A stretch of 64,000 nucleotides of DNA from Arthrobacter rhizosphaerae (GCF_023062595.1 NZ_JALLAN010000007.1:62001-126000), one strand, 5' to 3'; counted from the stretch's first letter, positions 1 to 8,361 are shown. Translations and numbers: made by a program. Notes: generated by a model from the letters alone, not told the origin.

Positions 1-409
1 GCAGCAGCTCCTTCTTGGTGTACGTGGAACCGGCGACGTCGTCGAAGTCGATCTCTTCGAGTTCCTTCATACGCTGGATACGCTTGGCGACCGTCTGGAA
101 GTTGGTCAGCATACCGCCGAGCCAACGCTGGTTGACGTAGGGCTGGCCGACGCGCATTGCCTGCTCGGCAATGGCTTCCTGGGCCTGCTTCTTGGTACCG
201 ACGAAGAGAACGGTGCCGCCGTGTGCAACGGTGGCCTTCACGAACTCGTAGGCGCGGTCGATGTAGGACAGCGACTGCTGAAGGTCGATGATGTAGATGC
301 CGTTGCGCTCCGTGAAGATGAAGCGCTTCATCTTCGGGTTCCAACGACGGGTCTGGTGTCCAAAGTGGACGCCGCTGTCAAGCAGCTGGCGCATAGTTAC
401 GACGGGCAT
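1..409 (-). CDS. rpsB: 30S ribosomal protein S2 (5' part; gene runs off the window)
   Basis: This encodes the N-terminal ~136 residues of ribosomal protein S2, a small-subunit protein needed for S1 docking and translation initiation. The reverse strand opens [20 protein letters not shown] and continues through [12 protein letters not shown] and the typical S2 segment [10 protein letters not shown]. The ATG at 409-407 has a strong GGAAGGAG ribosome site about 7 nt upstream. The 3' part lies before base 1, where tsf would be expected. The gene is divergent from the M23 peptidase gene at 874, an arrangement I recall from other actinobacteria (Rv2890c/Rv2891 in Mycobacterium tuberculosis). Confidence 0.97.
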   Translation of the reverse strand, partial: MPVVTMRQLLDSGVHFGHQTRRWNPKMKRFIFTERNGIYIIDLQQSLSYIDRAYEFVKATVAHGGTVLFVGTKKQAQEAIAEQAMRVGQPYVNQRWLGGMLTNFQTVAKRIQRMKELEEIDFDDVAGSTYTKKELL

Positions 410-873
410 GCCGACGCTCCTTCCGGCAGGTCATTCATGAGAGAGCTCATGGCTCTCTTACCCTGCCAATAGTTGACGGTTGATTTAGCTTTGCCCAGTT
501 GGGCTTTTGCTCCTGGCATCCCTTGCTCCTCTCATCAGGACCGTTGCCGGTACTGACCGCAAGAGGCGCAATCCTCCACAGCCGAAAGTCCGGACTGGCT
601 GGACTTCCGAAAACGGAGGGCTGGATGCGCGTAGTCAGCTACTGCTCCCCCACACCTCTGAATGAGACGTGCCGACGAATGGCAACCTGCAGAACACGGA
701 CGCGGACGTAACGTGGGCTGAAGGCAGGCACCGTTGAGGGCACAGCAAACTGCTCCGTCAAGTGTACTACAGCGCCTCCCTTACCAGAGACCAAACCCGG
801 GGCCGTCAGCACGTTCTCCACATAGCAGGTCGGGCGCCTTACGACGGCACACGGAGACGGGCAGGCTGGGGAT
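410..873. other. Divergent intergenic region, no gene seen
   Basis: This 464-bp stretch separates rpsB (leftward) from the M23 gene (rightward). Short open frames here have no recognisable product and are not called. It should hold both promoters and the long rpsB leader. Visible structure is limited to two short inverted repeats: AGAGAGC/GCTCTCT at 440-458 and GCCCAGTTGGGC at 493-504. Confidence 0.7.
440..458 (-). promoter_or_regulatory. rpsB: Hairpin in the rpsB leader
   Basis: A perfect 7-bp stem (AGAGAGC/GCTCTCT) with a 5-nt loop lies 31-49 nt upstream of the rpsB start and just upstream of the ribosome site. Ribosomal protein genes often carry autoregulatory leaders, so this could bind S2, but the role is inferred only from position. 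Confidence 0.35.
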
Positions 874-1383
874 ATGAAAGCATCAATCCTCGCAGTGCTC
901 GTGCTGCTCATCGCACCCTTGGCAGGTGAAGGTCCGGCCGAAACGGCCATCGATGAACCCCGGGGCAATTGGAGTTGGCCGCTGTCCCCTGAGCCCGCGG
1001 TACTGCGGGCCTTCGACCCGCCGGACAAGCCGTGGCTAAGCGGCCATCGAGGAGTTGATCTTAAAGCCACAGCAAGCGCCACGCCGGTCACTTCGCCGGA
1101 GGCAGGCACAGTCACGTTCGCAGGCGTTGTGGTGGACCGGCCTGTCATCACCATCGATCATGGCGGCGTCAAGAGCAGCTTCGAACCCGTCGAGAGCAGC
1201 CTGGCTGTCGGAACGGCGGTGTCGAAGGGAGACGTTATCGGCACCGTGCTTCCTGGTCATTGCGGGGACATACCGTGTCTCCACTGGGGAGTACGCCGCG
1301 GCGAGGAGTACCTCGACCCGTTGTCGTTCGTCAGGGACCTGCGTCCCTCCATCCTGCTCCCGCTGACAGCCAGGGGGCCTTAG
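874..1383 (+). CDS. Secreted M23-family peptidase-like protein
   Basis: The 169-residue product begins with a short hydrophobic signal-like segment (MKASILAVLVLLIAPLAG). An M23/LytM-type beta-sheet domain follows. The metal-ligand motif HRGVDL (H-x3-D) is at about residues 58-63, and the terminal HWG motif is at about residue 137. These are the two M23 signatures (HxxxD and HxH/HxG). Family members cut peptide cross-links in peptidoglycan or act as regulators of other hydrolases. The second motif is HWG rather than HxH, so catalytic competence is uncertain. A purine-rich GGGG run precedes the ATG. The gene is divergent from rpsB; its homologue sits in the same place in other actinobacteria. 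Confidence 0.85.
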   Translation: MKASILAVLVLLIAPLAGEGPAETAIDEPRGNWSWPLSPEPAVLRAFDPPDKPWLSGHRGVDLKATASATPVTSPEAGTVTFAGVVVDRPVITIDHGGVKSSFEPVESSLAVGTAVSKGDVIGTVLPGHCGDIPCLHWGVRRGEEYLDPLSFVRDLRPSILLPLTARGP

Positions 1384-1395
1384 ACGATTGCCGGC

Positions 1396-2586
1396 TTAGA
1401 CGATGGCCGAGATTCCCGTGATCGCGCGCCCGGTCACCAGGGTGTTGATTTCGTGAGTGCCTTCGTACGAGTAAATGGCTTCGGCATCAGCGAAGACTTT
1501 TGCCATTTCGTAGTCGGTGACGATCCCGTTGCCGCCCAGAATGCTGCGGCCCAGGGCAACGCTCTCCCGCATGCGGGCAGTGGTGAAGGCCTTGGCAAGC
1601 GCGGATTGTTCGTCCTTCGCCAGGCCTGCATCCTCCAGCTGGGACAGCCGGACCATCATGCCCATTGAGCTGACAGCGTTCCCCAGGATCTGAACCAGCT
1701 GGCTCTGGATCAATTGAAAGGAGGCGAGCGGCCGGCCGAACTGGGTCCGCTCAACCGCGTAGCGTCGGGCGACGTCGAAGGCAGCGAGCTGCTGACCGAC
1801 CGCCTGCCAGGCCACCCCGAGACGGGTGACCTTGAGGACCTTGTTCGTGTCCCTGAAGCTGTTGGCGTTCGCAAGTTTGAAGAAGTCGGGAACCACCACG
1901 TTGTCGAGGACGATGTCCGCGTTCTGGACGGTACGGAGGGAGATCTTGTTCTCGATCTTGGTGGCCGCGTAGCCGGCGGACTTGGTGTCCACGAGGAAGC
2001 CTTTGACCTGGTTGTCGGCCTCGTCGCGGGCGTAAATCACCACCCAGTCGGAGAAAGTGGCGTTGCCGATCCAGCGCTTGGCTCCGTTAAGGATCCACTG
2101 ACCGCCGTCATATCGTGCCGTGGTGCGGGTGCCACCCGCAACGTCGGAACCGCCGAGGGGTTCAGTCAGGCCGAACGCCCCGATCTTCTTCATGGAGTAG
2201 ATATCAGGCAGCCAGGCTTCCTGCTGTTCCTGGGACGCCAGCGCCTCAATAGAGCCAGTGAACAATCCGTCATGGACTCCCATGAAAGTGGAAATGGAGG
2301 TATCAGCGCGGGTGACTTCAGCGTGAATGATGCCGGCAAAGAGGTTCGAGTGGCCCTGGCGCCTCACGGGACTGACGAGGTCAATTTCTGCCAGCTTGGG
2401 GATCAGGTCCATCGGGAATTCCCCCCGGTTCCAGCAGTCCACTGCGATCGGCTTTACTTCCCGGGCCAGGAATCCACGGATTTCAGCAAGGCGGTCCTGC
2501 TCTTTGGTGGTGAGCATCTGCTCGAACCCAAAAAAGTCACCGTCAGCGTAGGGGAGGTTATCGATGTCGATAGCAGCTTTGGACAT
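1396..2586 (-). CDS. Acyl-CoA dehydrogenase (glutaryl-CoA dehydrogenase-like subgroup)
   Basis: This is a 396-residue FAD-dependent acyl-CoA dehydrogenase of normal length. Family hallmarks are FGLTEPLGGSD (acyl-CoA/FAD-binding middle domain), RTQFGRPLASFQ (C-terminal helical domain), and SYEGTHEIN near the C-terminus, whose Glu occupies the catalytic-base position. The YEGTHEIN sequence and the ERTQFGRPLASFQLIQ helix resemble the glutaryl-CoA/ACX4-like group, so the substrate may be a short or dicarboxylic acyl-CoA; the sequence alone does not decide. The start has a good site (AAGGAAC, 4 nt spacing). The gene is monocistronic, with a tandem palindromic operator 59-89 bp upstream of the start codon. 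Confidence 0.9.
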   Translation of the reverse strand: MSKAAIDIDNLPYADGDFFGFEQMLTTKEQDRLAEIRGFLAREVKPIAVDCWNRGEFPMDLIPKLAEIDLVSPVRRQGHSNLFAGIIHAEVTRADTSISTFMGVHDGLFTGSIEALASQEQQEAWLPDIYSMKKIGAFGLTEPLGGSDVAGGTRTTARYDGGQWILNGAKRWIGNATFSDWVVIYARDEADNQVKGFLVDTKSAGYAATKIENKISLRTVQNADIVLDNVVVPDFFKLANANSFRDTNKVLKVTRLGVAWQAVGQQLAAFDVARRYAVERTQFGRPLASFQLIQSQLVQILGNAVSSMGMMVRLSQLEDAGLAKDEQSALAKAFTTARMRESVALGRSILGGNGIVTDYEMAKVFADAEAIYSYEGTHEINTLVTGRAITGISAIV

Positions 2587-2644
2587 GGTGTTCCTTCACA
2601 TGTGGTCAGCAAGGGCCGGAGGGCCTGGACTGCGGGTTTAATAA

Positions 2645-2675
2645 GTTACCCATGAGTAACATACCGATCAGTAAC
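2645..2675. promoter_or_regulatory. Tandem palindromic operator upstream of the acyl-CoA dehydrogenase
   Basis: GTTACCCATGAGTAAC (2645-2660) is a near-perfect 16-bp palindrome. It is followed directly by a weaker copy, CATACCGATCAGTAAC (2660-2675), shifted 15 bp. The same motif occurs at 19843-19858 before an esterase gene. The TTAC-N6-GTAA architecture is typical of TetR-family operators controlling acyl-CoA catabolism in actinobacteria. No TetR gene is in the window, so the cognate protein is unknown. Confidence 0.6.
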
Positions 2676-2698
2676 ATACCGCACATGGAGCCAAAAGC

Positions 2699-2744
2699 AA
2701 AGGAGCCGTGGCTGAGGGTTTCACCCTCGAGCCACGGCTCCTTT
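2699..2744 (-). terminator. Rho-independent terminator of the CAU tRNA
   Basis: A long stem (GGAGCCGTGGCT paired with AGCCACGGCTCC, extended by GAGGGT/ACCCTC with one bulge) lies 25 bp downstream of the tRNA. On the minus strand it is followed by a T-rich run. Confidence 0.85.
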
Positions 2745-2768
2745 CTTGTTCAGATCTTGTTCAAACAG

Positions 2769-2842
2769 TAGGGCTACTCGGACTTGAACCGAGGACCTTA
2801 GGATTATGAGTCCCGCGCTCTAACCAGCTGAGCTATAGCCCC
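2769..2842 (-). tRNA. tRNA with CAU anticodon (elongator Met or Ile2)
   Basis: A 74-nt cloverleaf reads 5' GGGGCTATAGCTCAG on the minus strand. The anticodon loop is CTCATAA and the T-arm CTCGGTTCAAGTCCGAG. The 3' CCA is not encoded. The loop fits both elongator tRNA-Met and the lysidine-modified tRNA-Ile2, and I cannot separate them by eye. It is not the initiator, whose anticodon stem ends in three G:C pairs. Confidence 0.93.
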
Positions 2843-2952
2843 GTGCGCCCCCAGAGCACCATCCAGACAGGACAGCGCCCCCGGGGCAAAAACACTCTAA
2901 CAATAGTAGTCGAGCACCGGTGGTGCCCACGCCACTCTGGACCATGGTGTCG

Positions 2953-4167
2953 TCAGACCTGGATGTCGTCGTAGCTGGCGCCCCGGTACAGGTCCTCGAA
3001 TTTCTGCAGGACACCATCGATGCTGTGAGGTTCCACCATGGAGCGGCTCGCCTTGCCCATCATGGCCCGGTCTTCTGCCGGAAGGCTCAGCACCCGGGAA
3101 ATTTTCTCAGCGAGGTCTCCGCTGTCATTGGGCCGGAAGAGGTAGCCGTTCTCGCCGTCGTTGACCAGGTGCGGCAACGCCATGGCATCTGCCAGCACGA
3201 CCGGAGTGGACGCAGACATCGCCTCGAGAGTCACCAGGGACTGCAGTTCGGCTGTACCCGGCATGCAGAAAAGGTCTGCCTTGATGTAAACCTCCCGGAG
3301 CTCCGCGTCGCTCGCCAGGCCCAGGAACGTGACCCTGTCCTTCAGGCCAAGACGCTCGACCTGCGCCTCAAGCGCGGGCCGGACCTCGCCGCCGCCCACA
3401 ATCTGGAGATGTACGTTCAACTCAGCCGGCGTCTTTGCCACAGCATCAATCAGCACATCCACATGCTTTTCTTCCGCGAGCCGCCCGGCGAACACCACGG
3501 TAGGCGCCGGATTTGGCTCCAGGACTTCCCCCGGCTGGAGCTCATAGGCTGCTGAATCTATGCCGTTGGAGAGCGGGAGAACCTTCCGCAGGAAGGCGTG
3601 CTGGTGCATGGCCTTAGCGGCGAGCGGCGTGGGAGTGGTAACCACGTCCGCCTTGCCCATAACCTTGCCCATGTCCTTCCAGGAAATGCGCCCAATGATG
3701 TCCTTGAACCACTGCGGGAACGGCATGAACGGGTTGAGGTTCTCCGGCATGAAGTGATTAGTGGCCACCACCCTGATGCCCCTCTTCACGGCTTCGTAGA
3801 GCACGTGCTCACCGATCATGTAGTGGCTCTGGATGTGGACAACGTCCGGCTGCACTTTGTCGAACAGGAGGCTGATTTCCTTCTTGATCTCCCACGGGAA
3901 GCAGATCCGGAAGTACTCATGCGTGGGCACCTTATGGGAGCGGAGCCGGTGGACCGTGGCTTCGTCCCGGAACTCGGTGTAGCTCAAGCCCTTGTCCTGC
4001 CGGCAGGCCAGCACGTGCACGTTGTGCCCGCGTCCCTTCATGCCTTTGGCCAGGCGGTAGCCGAATTGTGCGGCCCCGTTGATGTGGGGCGGGTAAGTAT
4101 CCGCAGCGATCAGGATGGTGAGCGGTGCCTGGCTGTCGGGCTCTTTTTGGCTATCGGGCATTGTCAC
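2953..4167 (-). CDS. GT4-family (GT-B fold) glycosyltransferase
   Basis: The product has 404 residues with a GT-B layout. The N-terminal Rossmann half starts ILIAADTYPPHINGAAQ. The linker begins LPLSNGID, and the C-terminal donor-binding half contains VVFAGRLAEEKHVDVLIDA. The EX7E element is MPGTAELQSLVTLEAMSAS. This pattern is shared by actinobacterial mannosyl/glucosyltransferases acting on phospholipids (PimB/MgtA type). The start is taken as GTG at 4167 because AGGAG lies 8 nt upstream; the alternative ATG at 4161 is too far away. It is the last gene of a run with a CDP-alcohol phosphatidyltransferase, so a role in glycolipid or lipoglycan synthesis at the membrane is inferred. Confidence 0.85.
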   Translation of the reverse strand: MTMPDSQKEPDSQAPLTILIAADTYPPHINGAAQFGYRLAKGMKGRGHNVHVLACRQDKGLSYTEFRDEATVHRLRSHKVPTHEYFRICFPWEIKKEISLLFDKVQPDVVHIQSHYMIGEHVLYEAVKRGIRVVATNHFMPENLNPFMPFPQWFKDIIGRISWKDMGKVMGKADVVTTPTPLAAKAMHQHAFLRKVLPLSNGIDSAAYELQPGEVLEPNPAPTVVFAGRLAEEKHVDVLIDAVAKTPAELNVHLQIVGGGEVRPALEAQVERLGLKDRVTFLGLASDAELREVYIKADLFCMPGTAELQSLVTLEAMSASTPVVLADAMALPHLVNDGENGYLFRPNDSGDLAEKISRVLSLPAEDRAMMGKASRSMVEPHSIDGVLQKFEDLYRGASYDDIQV

Positions 4168-4196
4168 GTGGAAAGCTCCTGGTGTTCACGTTGAGG

Positions 4197-4246
4197 ACAG
4201 CGGCAGCCGCTGTTCCGTGCAGGGTGCCCGGCGCCTGGGGCGCCGG
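4197..4246. repeat. Two strong hairpins between the permease and glycosyltransferase genes
   Basis: ACAGCGG/CCGCTGT (4197-4213) is followed by CCGGCGCC/GGCGCCGG (4228-4246). Neither is followed by a T-run, so they are probably mRNA-processing or partial-termination structures within the leftward operon. Confidence 0.45.
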
Positions 4247-4277
4247 TTGCCGGCTGAGTCTGGTCGGCTGAGTTGCC

Positions 4278-5183
4278 CTACTGGACCCGCCCCGCAGCCT
4301 TCCGCGCGTCCTTCTTGCGCTTTGTGACCTCGGGATGGTGCCTGGAAAGGGCTATCACTCCCACGATAGCAAGGGTTGCCGCCGTACCCATCGAAATGGC
4401 CATCACGGCGTGGACATCGGGCCTGAGTTCGCCGAGGATTGCAATGCCGATCGCGATCCCGACAATCGGGTCCACTACGGTGAGTCCGGCAATCACCAGG
4501 TCCGGCGGCCCCCCTGAATAGGCGCTCTGGACGAACCAGGAACCCAGCCCTCCCGCGGCGGCGATCGCAACGACGGAGTACCACGGCACGTTGAGCAGGC
4601 CCAGCCCGTTCGGATCGAGAATGTGTTTGCCGATGATGCGGGTCAGAACGGCCACGAAGCCGAACAGGACACCGGCTCCAATGATGTAAACGAAAGCGCT
4701 CATGCGGTGCCTGAACATGACTGCCAGTGACCCGAAGAGGCCCACTGCCAGAGCAAGGAGCAGCACGATGGTGAGTTCGTCGTCGGAACTCACATGGTGG
4801 TTTTCCTGGGTTACATTGACGGCCAGCAGGACGAACAGCGCCGACCCCGTCACACACGCCGAAATGGCCACCACCGTGGCCCGGTTGATGCTGATGCCCT
4901 GGTCACGGGCGTTGACGATAGTGGTGATCACAAGGGCGATTGCCCCAATCGGCTGAACCACGGTGAGCGGGGCAGTGACCAGAGCAATAGAGTTCATCGC
5001 CATTCCCGCCACGAGCAGGAGCAGCCCGAAGACCCAGCGGGGGTTACGGAGCAGTCGCAGGAACCCGTTCGAACTCAAGGCGAGCCCGCCAGTGTCTGCT
5101 TTTACGGCGCTCCCCTGCCGCTGCGCGCCGAAAGCCAGGAAAAAGGCTCCCAGTACCGCAAGGAAAACCGCCAGCCATACCAT
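4278..5183 (-). CDS. DMT-superfamily membrane protein (NIPA/EamA-like)
   Basis: A 301-residue integral membrane protein with about nine hydrophobic helices in an EamA-like two-half layout. The first helix is WLAVFLAVLGAFFLAFG. A conserved-looking TAPLTVVQPIGAIALV is in the first half and LTVVDPIVGIAIGI is in the second; these paired V(V/D)P motifs mark the internal duplication. The C-terminal tail is basic. I chose ATG 5183 because it overlaps the stop of the upstream CDP-alcohol phosphatidyltransferase (TGATG), implying coupled translation; the longer frame upstream lies inside that gene. The substrate is unknown: the NIPA group is linked to Mg2+, other DMT proteins to metabolites. Confidence 0.8.
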   Translation of the reverse strand: MVWLAVFLAVLGAFFLAFGAQRQGSAVKADTGGLALSSNGFLRLLRNPRWVFGLLLLVAGMAMNSIALVTAPLTVVQPIGAIALVITTIVNARDQGISINRATVVAISACVTGSALFVLLAVNVTQENHHVSSDDELTIVLLLALAVGLFGSLAVMFRHRMSAFVYIIGAGVLFGFVAVLTRIIGKHILDPNGLGLLNVPWYSVVAIAAAGGLGSWFVQSAYSGGPPDLVIAGLTVVDPIVGIAIGIAILGELRPDVHAVMAISMGTAATLAIVGVIALSRHHPEVTKRKKDARKAAGRVQ

Positions 5184-5806
5184 CAGCGGCGTCCGCCGTC
5201 GTCGGCGCTTTGCATTTTGCCTTTCCTGACGATGGCCCGGAAGTAGTTGAAGGCGGCCACCCAATGCCCTAGAAGTCCAAATCCCAAAAATACCCATGCG
5301 ATGACGAAGTACAACTCCGTCAGGGGGATGGGCAGTTTGGACAGTACCAGCAAAGGTGTGCCCACCAATAACAGGGCGGTTCGGATCTTACCGATGCGGC
5401 TGACGGGAAGATCGGGGTGGTTCCGGAAATAGAACAGGGAAGCTGTCAGGAGGACGGCGTCCGGGACCAGCAACGCGGTGAGGTACCACCACTCCACCAC
5501 TCCGGCTATGACGAGGGTGACGGCAACCGAGATCAGGGCCAGGCGGTCGGCCATGGGATCCAAAATGCGCCCCAGCCTCGACGTCTGGTTGAACCGCCGG
5601 GCGATATATCCGTCGATCCAGTCGGTGCTGCCCATGATGGCAAGGACCAGCACCGCGAAGCCGTATTCCTTTCGGTCAAGCACGAGCCAGACAAAGAGCG
5701 GCACGCCCATGAAGCGCAGGACGGTGAGGATATTGGGGACGGTGAAGATCAGGTCGTGGTCGACCTGCGGCTGACCCGGCCGGGCACCAGCGCCGATAAA
5801 CTTCAT
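5183..5806 (-). CDS. CDP-alcohol phosphatidyltransferase (PgsA-like)
   Basis: A 207-residue membrane enzyme carrying the family signature D-x2-D-G-x2-A-R-x8-G-x3-D-x3-D, visible as DWIDGYIARRF followed by GRILDPMAD. It transfers a phosphatidyl group from CDP-diacylglycerol to an alcohol, commonly glycerol-3-phosphate, inositol or cardiolipin precursors. The N-terminus FTVPNILTVLRFMGVP resembles phosphatidylglycerophosphate synthases, so a PgsA-type reaction is favoured but not proven. About five to six transmembrane helices follow. The gene sits between the holin/DUF3618 gene (52-bp gap) and the DMT permease (1-bp stop/start overlap), next to a phospholipid-type glycosyltransferase. Confidence 0.85.
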   Translation of the reverse strand: MKFIGAGARPGQPQVDHDLIFTVPNILTVLRFMGVPLFVWLVLDRKEYGFAVLVLAIMGSTDWIDGYIARRFNQTSRLGRILDPMADRLALISVAVTLVIAGVVEWWYLTALLVPDAVLLTASLFYFRNHPDLPVSRIGKIRTALLLVGTPLLVLSKLPIPLTELYFVIAWVFLGFGLLGHWVAAFNYFRAIVRKGKMQSADDGGRR

Positions 5807-5858
5807 CCGTTCACCCTTTCGATGCCGGCAACGGCCATGGCTGAGCTCAGCTCAGGTC

Positions 5859-6716
5859 CTAACCCTTGAATAGTTTCCGCAGCAGAACCAGAAAAACGGC
5901 GGCGGAGGCGGCAAAGGCGGCGAGTGGCTTCCATCGCAGCTCCGGCCGGCCTGAGCTGCCCTTGGGAAGGGATGCGGAAGCCGCTTCGGAGAGGGCAGCT
6001 ATCCTGCCTCCAACAGCTTCCTGGCCGTCCCTTAGGATGGCCTGGGCACCGGCCAGAAGCGCCTGCCCCTGCACCTTGACGTCGAGTTCTTCGCCGAGAT
6101 CGTCCCGGACCCCGGTGAGATGGTGACGGCGCTGTGTCAGGCGGCGGCGCAGTTCAGCTTCGGTGGGGGTGGGAGCCAGATCGGGTTCGGCAGCAGCCTT
6201 CGCTTCCTTCTCCGCTTTGGCCATGGCAGCCTTCGCGTCTCTTTCGGCTTTGGCGGCCTTGGCCTGTTCCGAGGAAGGATCAAGGATGCTCGGGTCGTAG
6301 TCCGAGCCCTCCTTAACCACGCCGAGATCGTGCTTGAATCCACGGATGGTGTCTTCCGGCAGCAAGGGCATGGCCTTCTTGAACTTCCGCAGCCCCACCA
6401 GGGCTCCAATGAGCATGATCAGCAGAAAGACAGCGCAGATGATCAGGGCCGCCAGCCAGGCCGGCATGATAGTGGCCAGGCCCATGATGGCGGCAACGAT
6501 AAGTCCTGTCAGCAGGAACGCGCCGAACAGCAATGCCACCGCGAAGAAAGCGGCTGCAGTGCCGAGTTGAATGCCTTTACGCTTGATCTCCACCTTGGCC
6601 AGGGCAATTTCGTCGTTGATCTGCCGTGGCAAGAGCCTGATGACAAGCCTCAGGGTTTTGGGCAGCGCGGTGAGGCGCAGTCCGTTGCTTGTCCGGCCGC
6701 TGTGACGTCCGCTCAT
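5859..6716 (-). CDS. Phage-holin-family (DUF1469) / DUF3618 fusion membrane protein
   Basis: A 285-residue protein. Residues ~30-120 form a DUF1469-type holin-superfamily unit: an amphipathic segment with LPRQINDEIALAKVEIKRKG and two strong transmembrane helices. An Ala/Lys/Glu-rich linker follows at ~155-180. A DUF3618-like segment starts TEAELRRRLTQRRHHLTGVR, and a last transmembrane helix ends in KLFKG. In actinobacteria such proteins are chromosomal membrane-organising proteins rather than phage lysis genes, and nothing phage-like is nearby. It is the first gene of the leftward lipid cluster and is divergent from the exporter at 6897. Confidence 0.8.
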   Translation of the reverse strand: MSGRHSGRTSNGLRLTALPKTLRLVIRLLPRQINDEIALAKVEIKRKGIQLGTAAAFFAVALLFGAFLLTGLIVAAIMGLATIMPAWLAALIICAVFLLIMLIGALVGLRKFKKAMPLLPEDTIRGFKHDLGVVKEGSDYDPSILDPSSEQAKAAKAERDAKAAMAKAEKEAKAAAEPDLAPTPTEAELRRRLTQRRHHLTGVRDDLGEELDVKVQGQALLAGAQAILRDGQEAVGGRIAALSEAASASLPKGSSGRPELRWKPLAAFAASAAVFLVLLRKLFKG

Positions 6717-6896
6717 CGGTACCGCCTAACTGGTTCAATCTTCGTTCCGCTATCGCTGGGTGCCGGGCCGACGCCACTATCCGCATCCCCCGTTGTCAAA
6801 ACTATCATTCAGCGTGTTGACGGGCTTGGGGCGGCAGCGCGCCGCGCGCCCTCCAACGCTGTAGAAGTTTTCTTCAGGGCCCTAGGATTGACTTCC

Positions 6897-8123
6897 GTGA
6901 CCATTCCCCCCACTCCGGGCGATTTCCTGAGCCGCCGCCGAAAGATCCTGTACATCCTTCTGCTCGGTGCCCTCACGGCCCTGGGTCCCTTCACGGTGGA
7001 CCTGTACCTCCCGGCTTTCCCCGCGTTGGAGGCCAGCCTGGGAGTTCCGGAGGCGGCTGTACAACTGACGCTCACCGGCACGACGGTGGGCTTTGCCCTG
7101 GGACAACTGGTGGTTGGTCCGTTCAGCGACAAGTTCGGCCGCAGGCTTCCGCTCATCATTGCCACGGCACTGCATATTGCAGCATCGGTAGGAGCAGCGC
7201 TCTCAACGGATATCACCAGCCTGGGGATATTCCGCGTCCTTATGGGAGTGGGTGCTGCAGGAGGCGGAGTGGTGGCAATGGCCATGGTCCGGGACCTCTT
7301 CAGCGGATATGCCATGGTGCGGATGTTCTCACGAATGGCCCTGGTCAATGGTCTGGCACCCATCCTTGCTCCGGTCATCGGATCCCAGCTGCTCCTGGTG
7401 ATGCCCTGGCCCGGCATCTTCATATTCCTGGCGGGCTACGGCACGGCAGTGGTGGTGGCGGCCATCTTCCTTGTGCGGGAGACGTTGCCGCCCGAGGCCC
7501 GCGGACGATCCGGGTTGACGGCAAGCCAGCGATACAAACTCCTGTTCTCCGACAGGATCTTCGTGGGGCTGCTGCTGGTGGGAGGCCTGAACTTCGCCGG
7601 GCTCTTTGCCTACCTTTCCGGGTCGCCGTTCCTCTTCCAGGACGTCTACGGCTTCAGCCCGCAGGAGTACGGCCTGCTCTTTGGCATCAACTCACTGGCA
7701 ATCGTGGCAGGAGTGCAGACAAGCTCACGCCTCATAAAAAACGTCCCGCCGCAGTGGATCCTCGCCTGCTCCACCGCCTGGATGTTCCTTATGGCGCTGC
7801 TGATCGTTCTCTTCGACCAGCTGGGATTCGGCCTGTGGGGCGTCCTGGTGCCACTGTGGTTCTACATCCTGGGCACCGGCTTCACGTTTCCGTCCGTTCA
7901 AGTCCTTGCCTTGGCCAACCATGGCGCCCAGGCAGGAACGGCTGCCTCTTTGCTCGGCGCTGCCACCTTCTTGCTGGCCGGCATCATCTCTCCGCTGGTG
8001 GGTGCGCTCGGCGTCGGTTCCGCGACACCCATGGGAGCAGTCCAAGCCGGCTGCATCCTGCTGGCCGCTGCCGCCCTCTGGCTGGTGGTACGGCCCCGGA
8101 CCGTCCCTTCCATCCACGGGTAG
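6897..8123 (+). CDS. Bcr/CflA-family MFS drug exporter
   Basis: A 408-residue, 12-helix major-facilitator protein. The first helix, ILYILLLGALTALGPFTVDL, and the following YLPAFPALEASLGV are the Bcr/CflA signature. GPFSDKFGRRLPL is the loop 2-3 MFS motif A, and MVRDLFSG sits in loop 4-5. Members export bicyclomycin, chloramphenicol or sulphonamide-like compounds and some peptides; the natural substrate here is unknown. I chose GTG 6897 because it gives the usual family length; the much longer frame upstream is antisense to the holin gene. The ribosome site is weak. Confidence 0.85.
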   Translation: MTIPPTPGDFLSRRRKILYILLLGALTALGPFTVDLYLPAFPALEASLGVPEAAVQLTLTGTTVGFALGQLVVGPFSDKFGRRLPLIIATALHIAASVGAALSTDITSLGIFRVLMGVGAAGGGVVAMAMVRDLFSGYAMVRMFSRMALVNGLAPILAPVIGSQLLLVMPWPGIFIFLAGYGTAVVVAAIFLVRETLPPEARGRSGLTASQRYKLLFSDRIFVGLLLVGGLNFAGLFAYLSGSPFLFQDVYGFSPQEYGLLFGINSLAIVAGVQTSSRLIKNVPPQWILACSTAWMFLMALLIVLFDQLGFGLWGVLVPLWFYILGTGFTFPSVQVLALANHGAQAGTAASLLGAATFLLAGIISPLVGALGVGSATPMGAVQAGCILLAAAALWLVVRPRTVPSIHG

Positions 8124-8132
8124 GCTGAAAGC

Positions 8133-8312
8133 ATGGCTCAGAAACTCCACCGCAACGGGCGCGGGCTCTTTCTCGGAGCGCTGCTGGGCGGCGTCGCCGG
8201 CTTCTTTGCGGGGCGGATGATGGGGAACATCGCCCTCGGAATCATTCTGGGGGCAGTGGTGGGAGCGGCCTTGCTCTATCGGGTGAACCCTGGCCCCTGG
8301 AACCGAGAGTAG
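8133..8312 (+). CDS. Small Gly/Ala-rich membrane protein (59 aa)
   Basis: A 59-residue frame begins MAQKLHRNGRGLF, only 9 bp after the exporter stop. It has two hydrophobic, glycine-zipper-like stretches (LGALLGGVAGFFAG and IALGIILGAVVGAALLY) and a polar tail NPGPWNRE. Glycine-zipper helices of this kind are common in small bacterial membrane proteins, but I recognise no family. It may be co-transcribed with the exporter. TAGGCT 6 nt before the ATG could also act as a -10 box for a leaderless message. Confidence 0.6.
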   Translation: MAQKLHRNGRGLFLGALLGGVAGFFAGRMMGNIALGIILGAVVGAALLYRVNPGPWNRE

Positions 8313-8361
8313 TCCCCTCCGCCAGTGGTCCCTGCGCCCTGTTGCGCGATAAAGTTGTGCT

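Noticed and set aside
1714..2655. Plus-strand 313-residue open frame opposite the acyl-CoA dehydrogenase
   Set aside because: It is an antisense shadow in high-GC DNA; the opposite frame has clear family motifs throughout.
2769..2842. Calling the CAU tRNA the initiator tRNA
   Set aside because: The anticodon stem next to the loop is GGGA/TCCT and not three G:C pairs, and position 1:72 pairs (G-U).
5859..6716. Holin-family gene as a sign of a prophage
   Set aside because: No integrase, capsid, terminase or lysin gene is near; chromosomal DUF1469/DUF3618 proteins are normal in actinobacteria.
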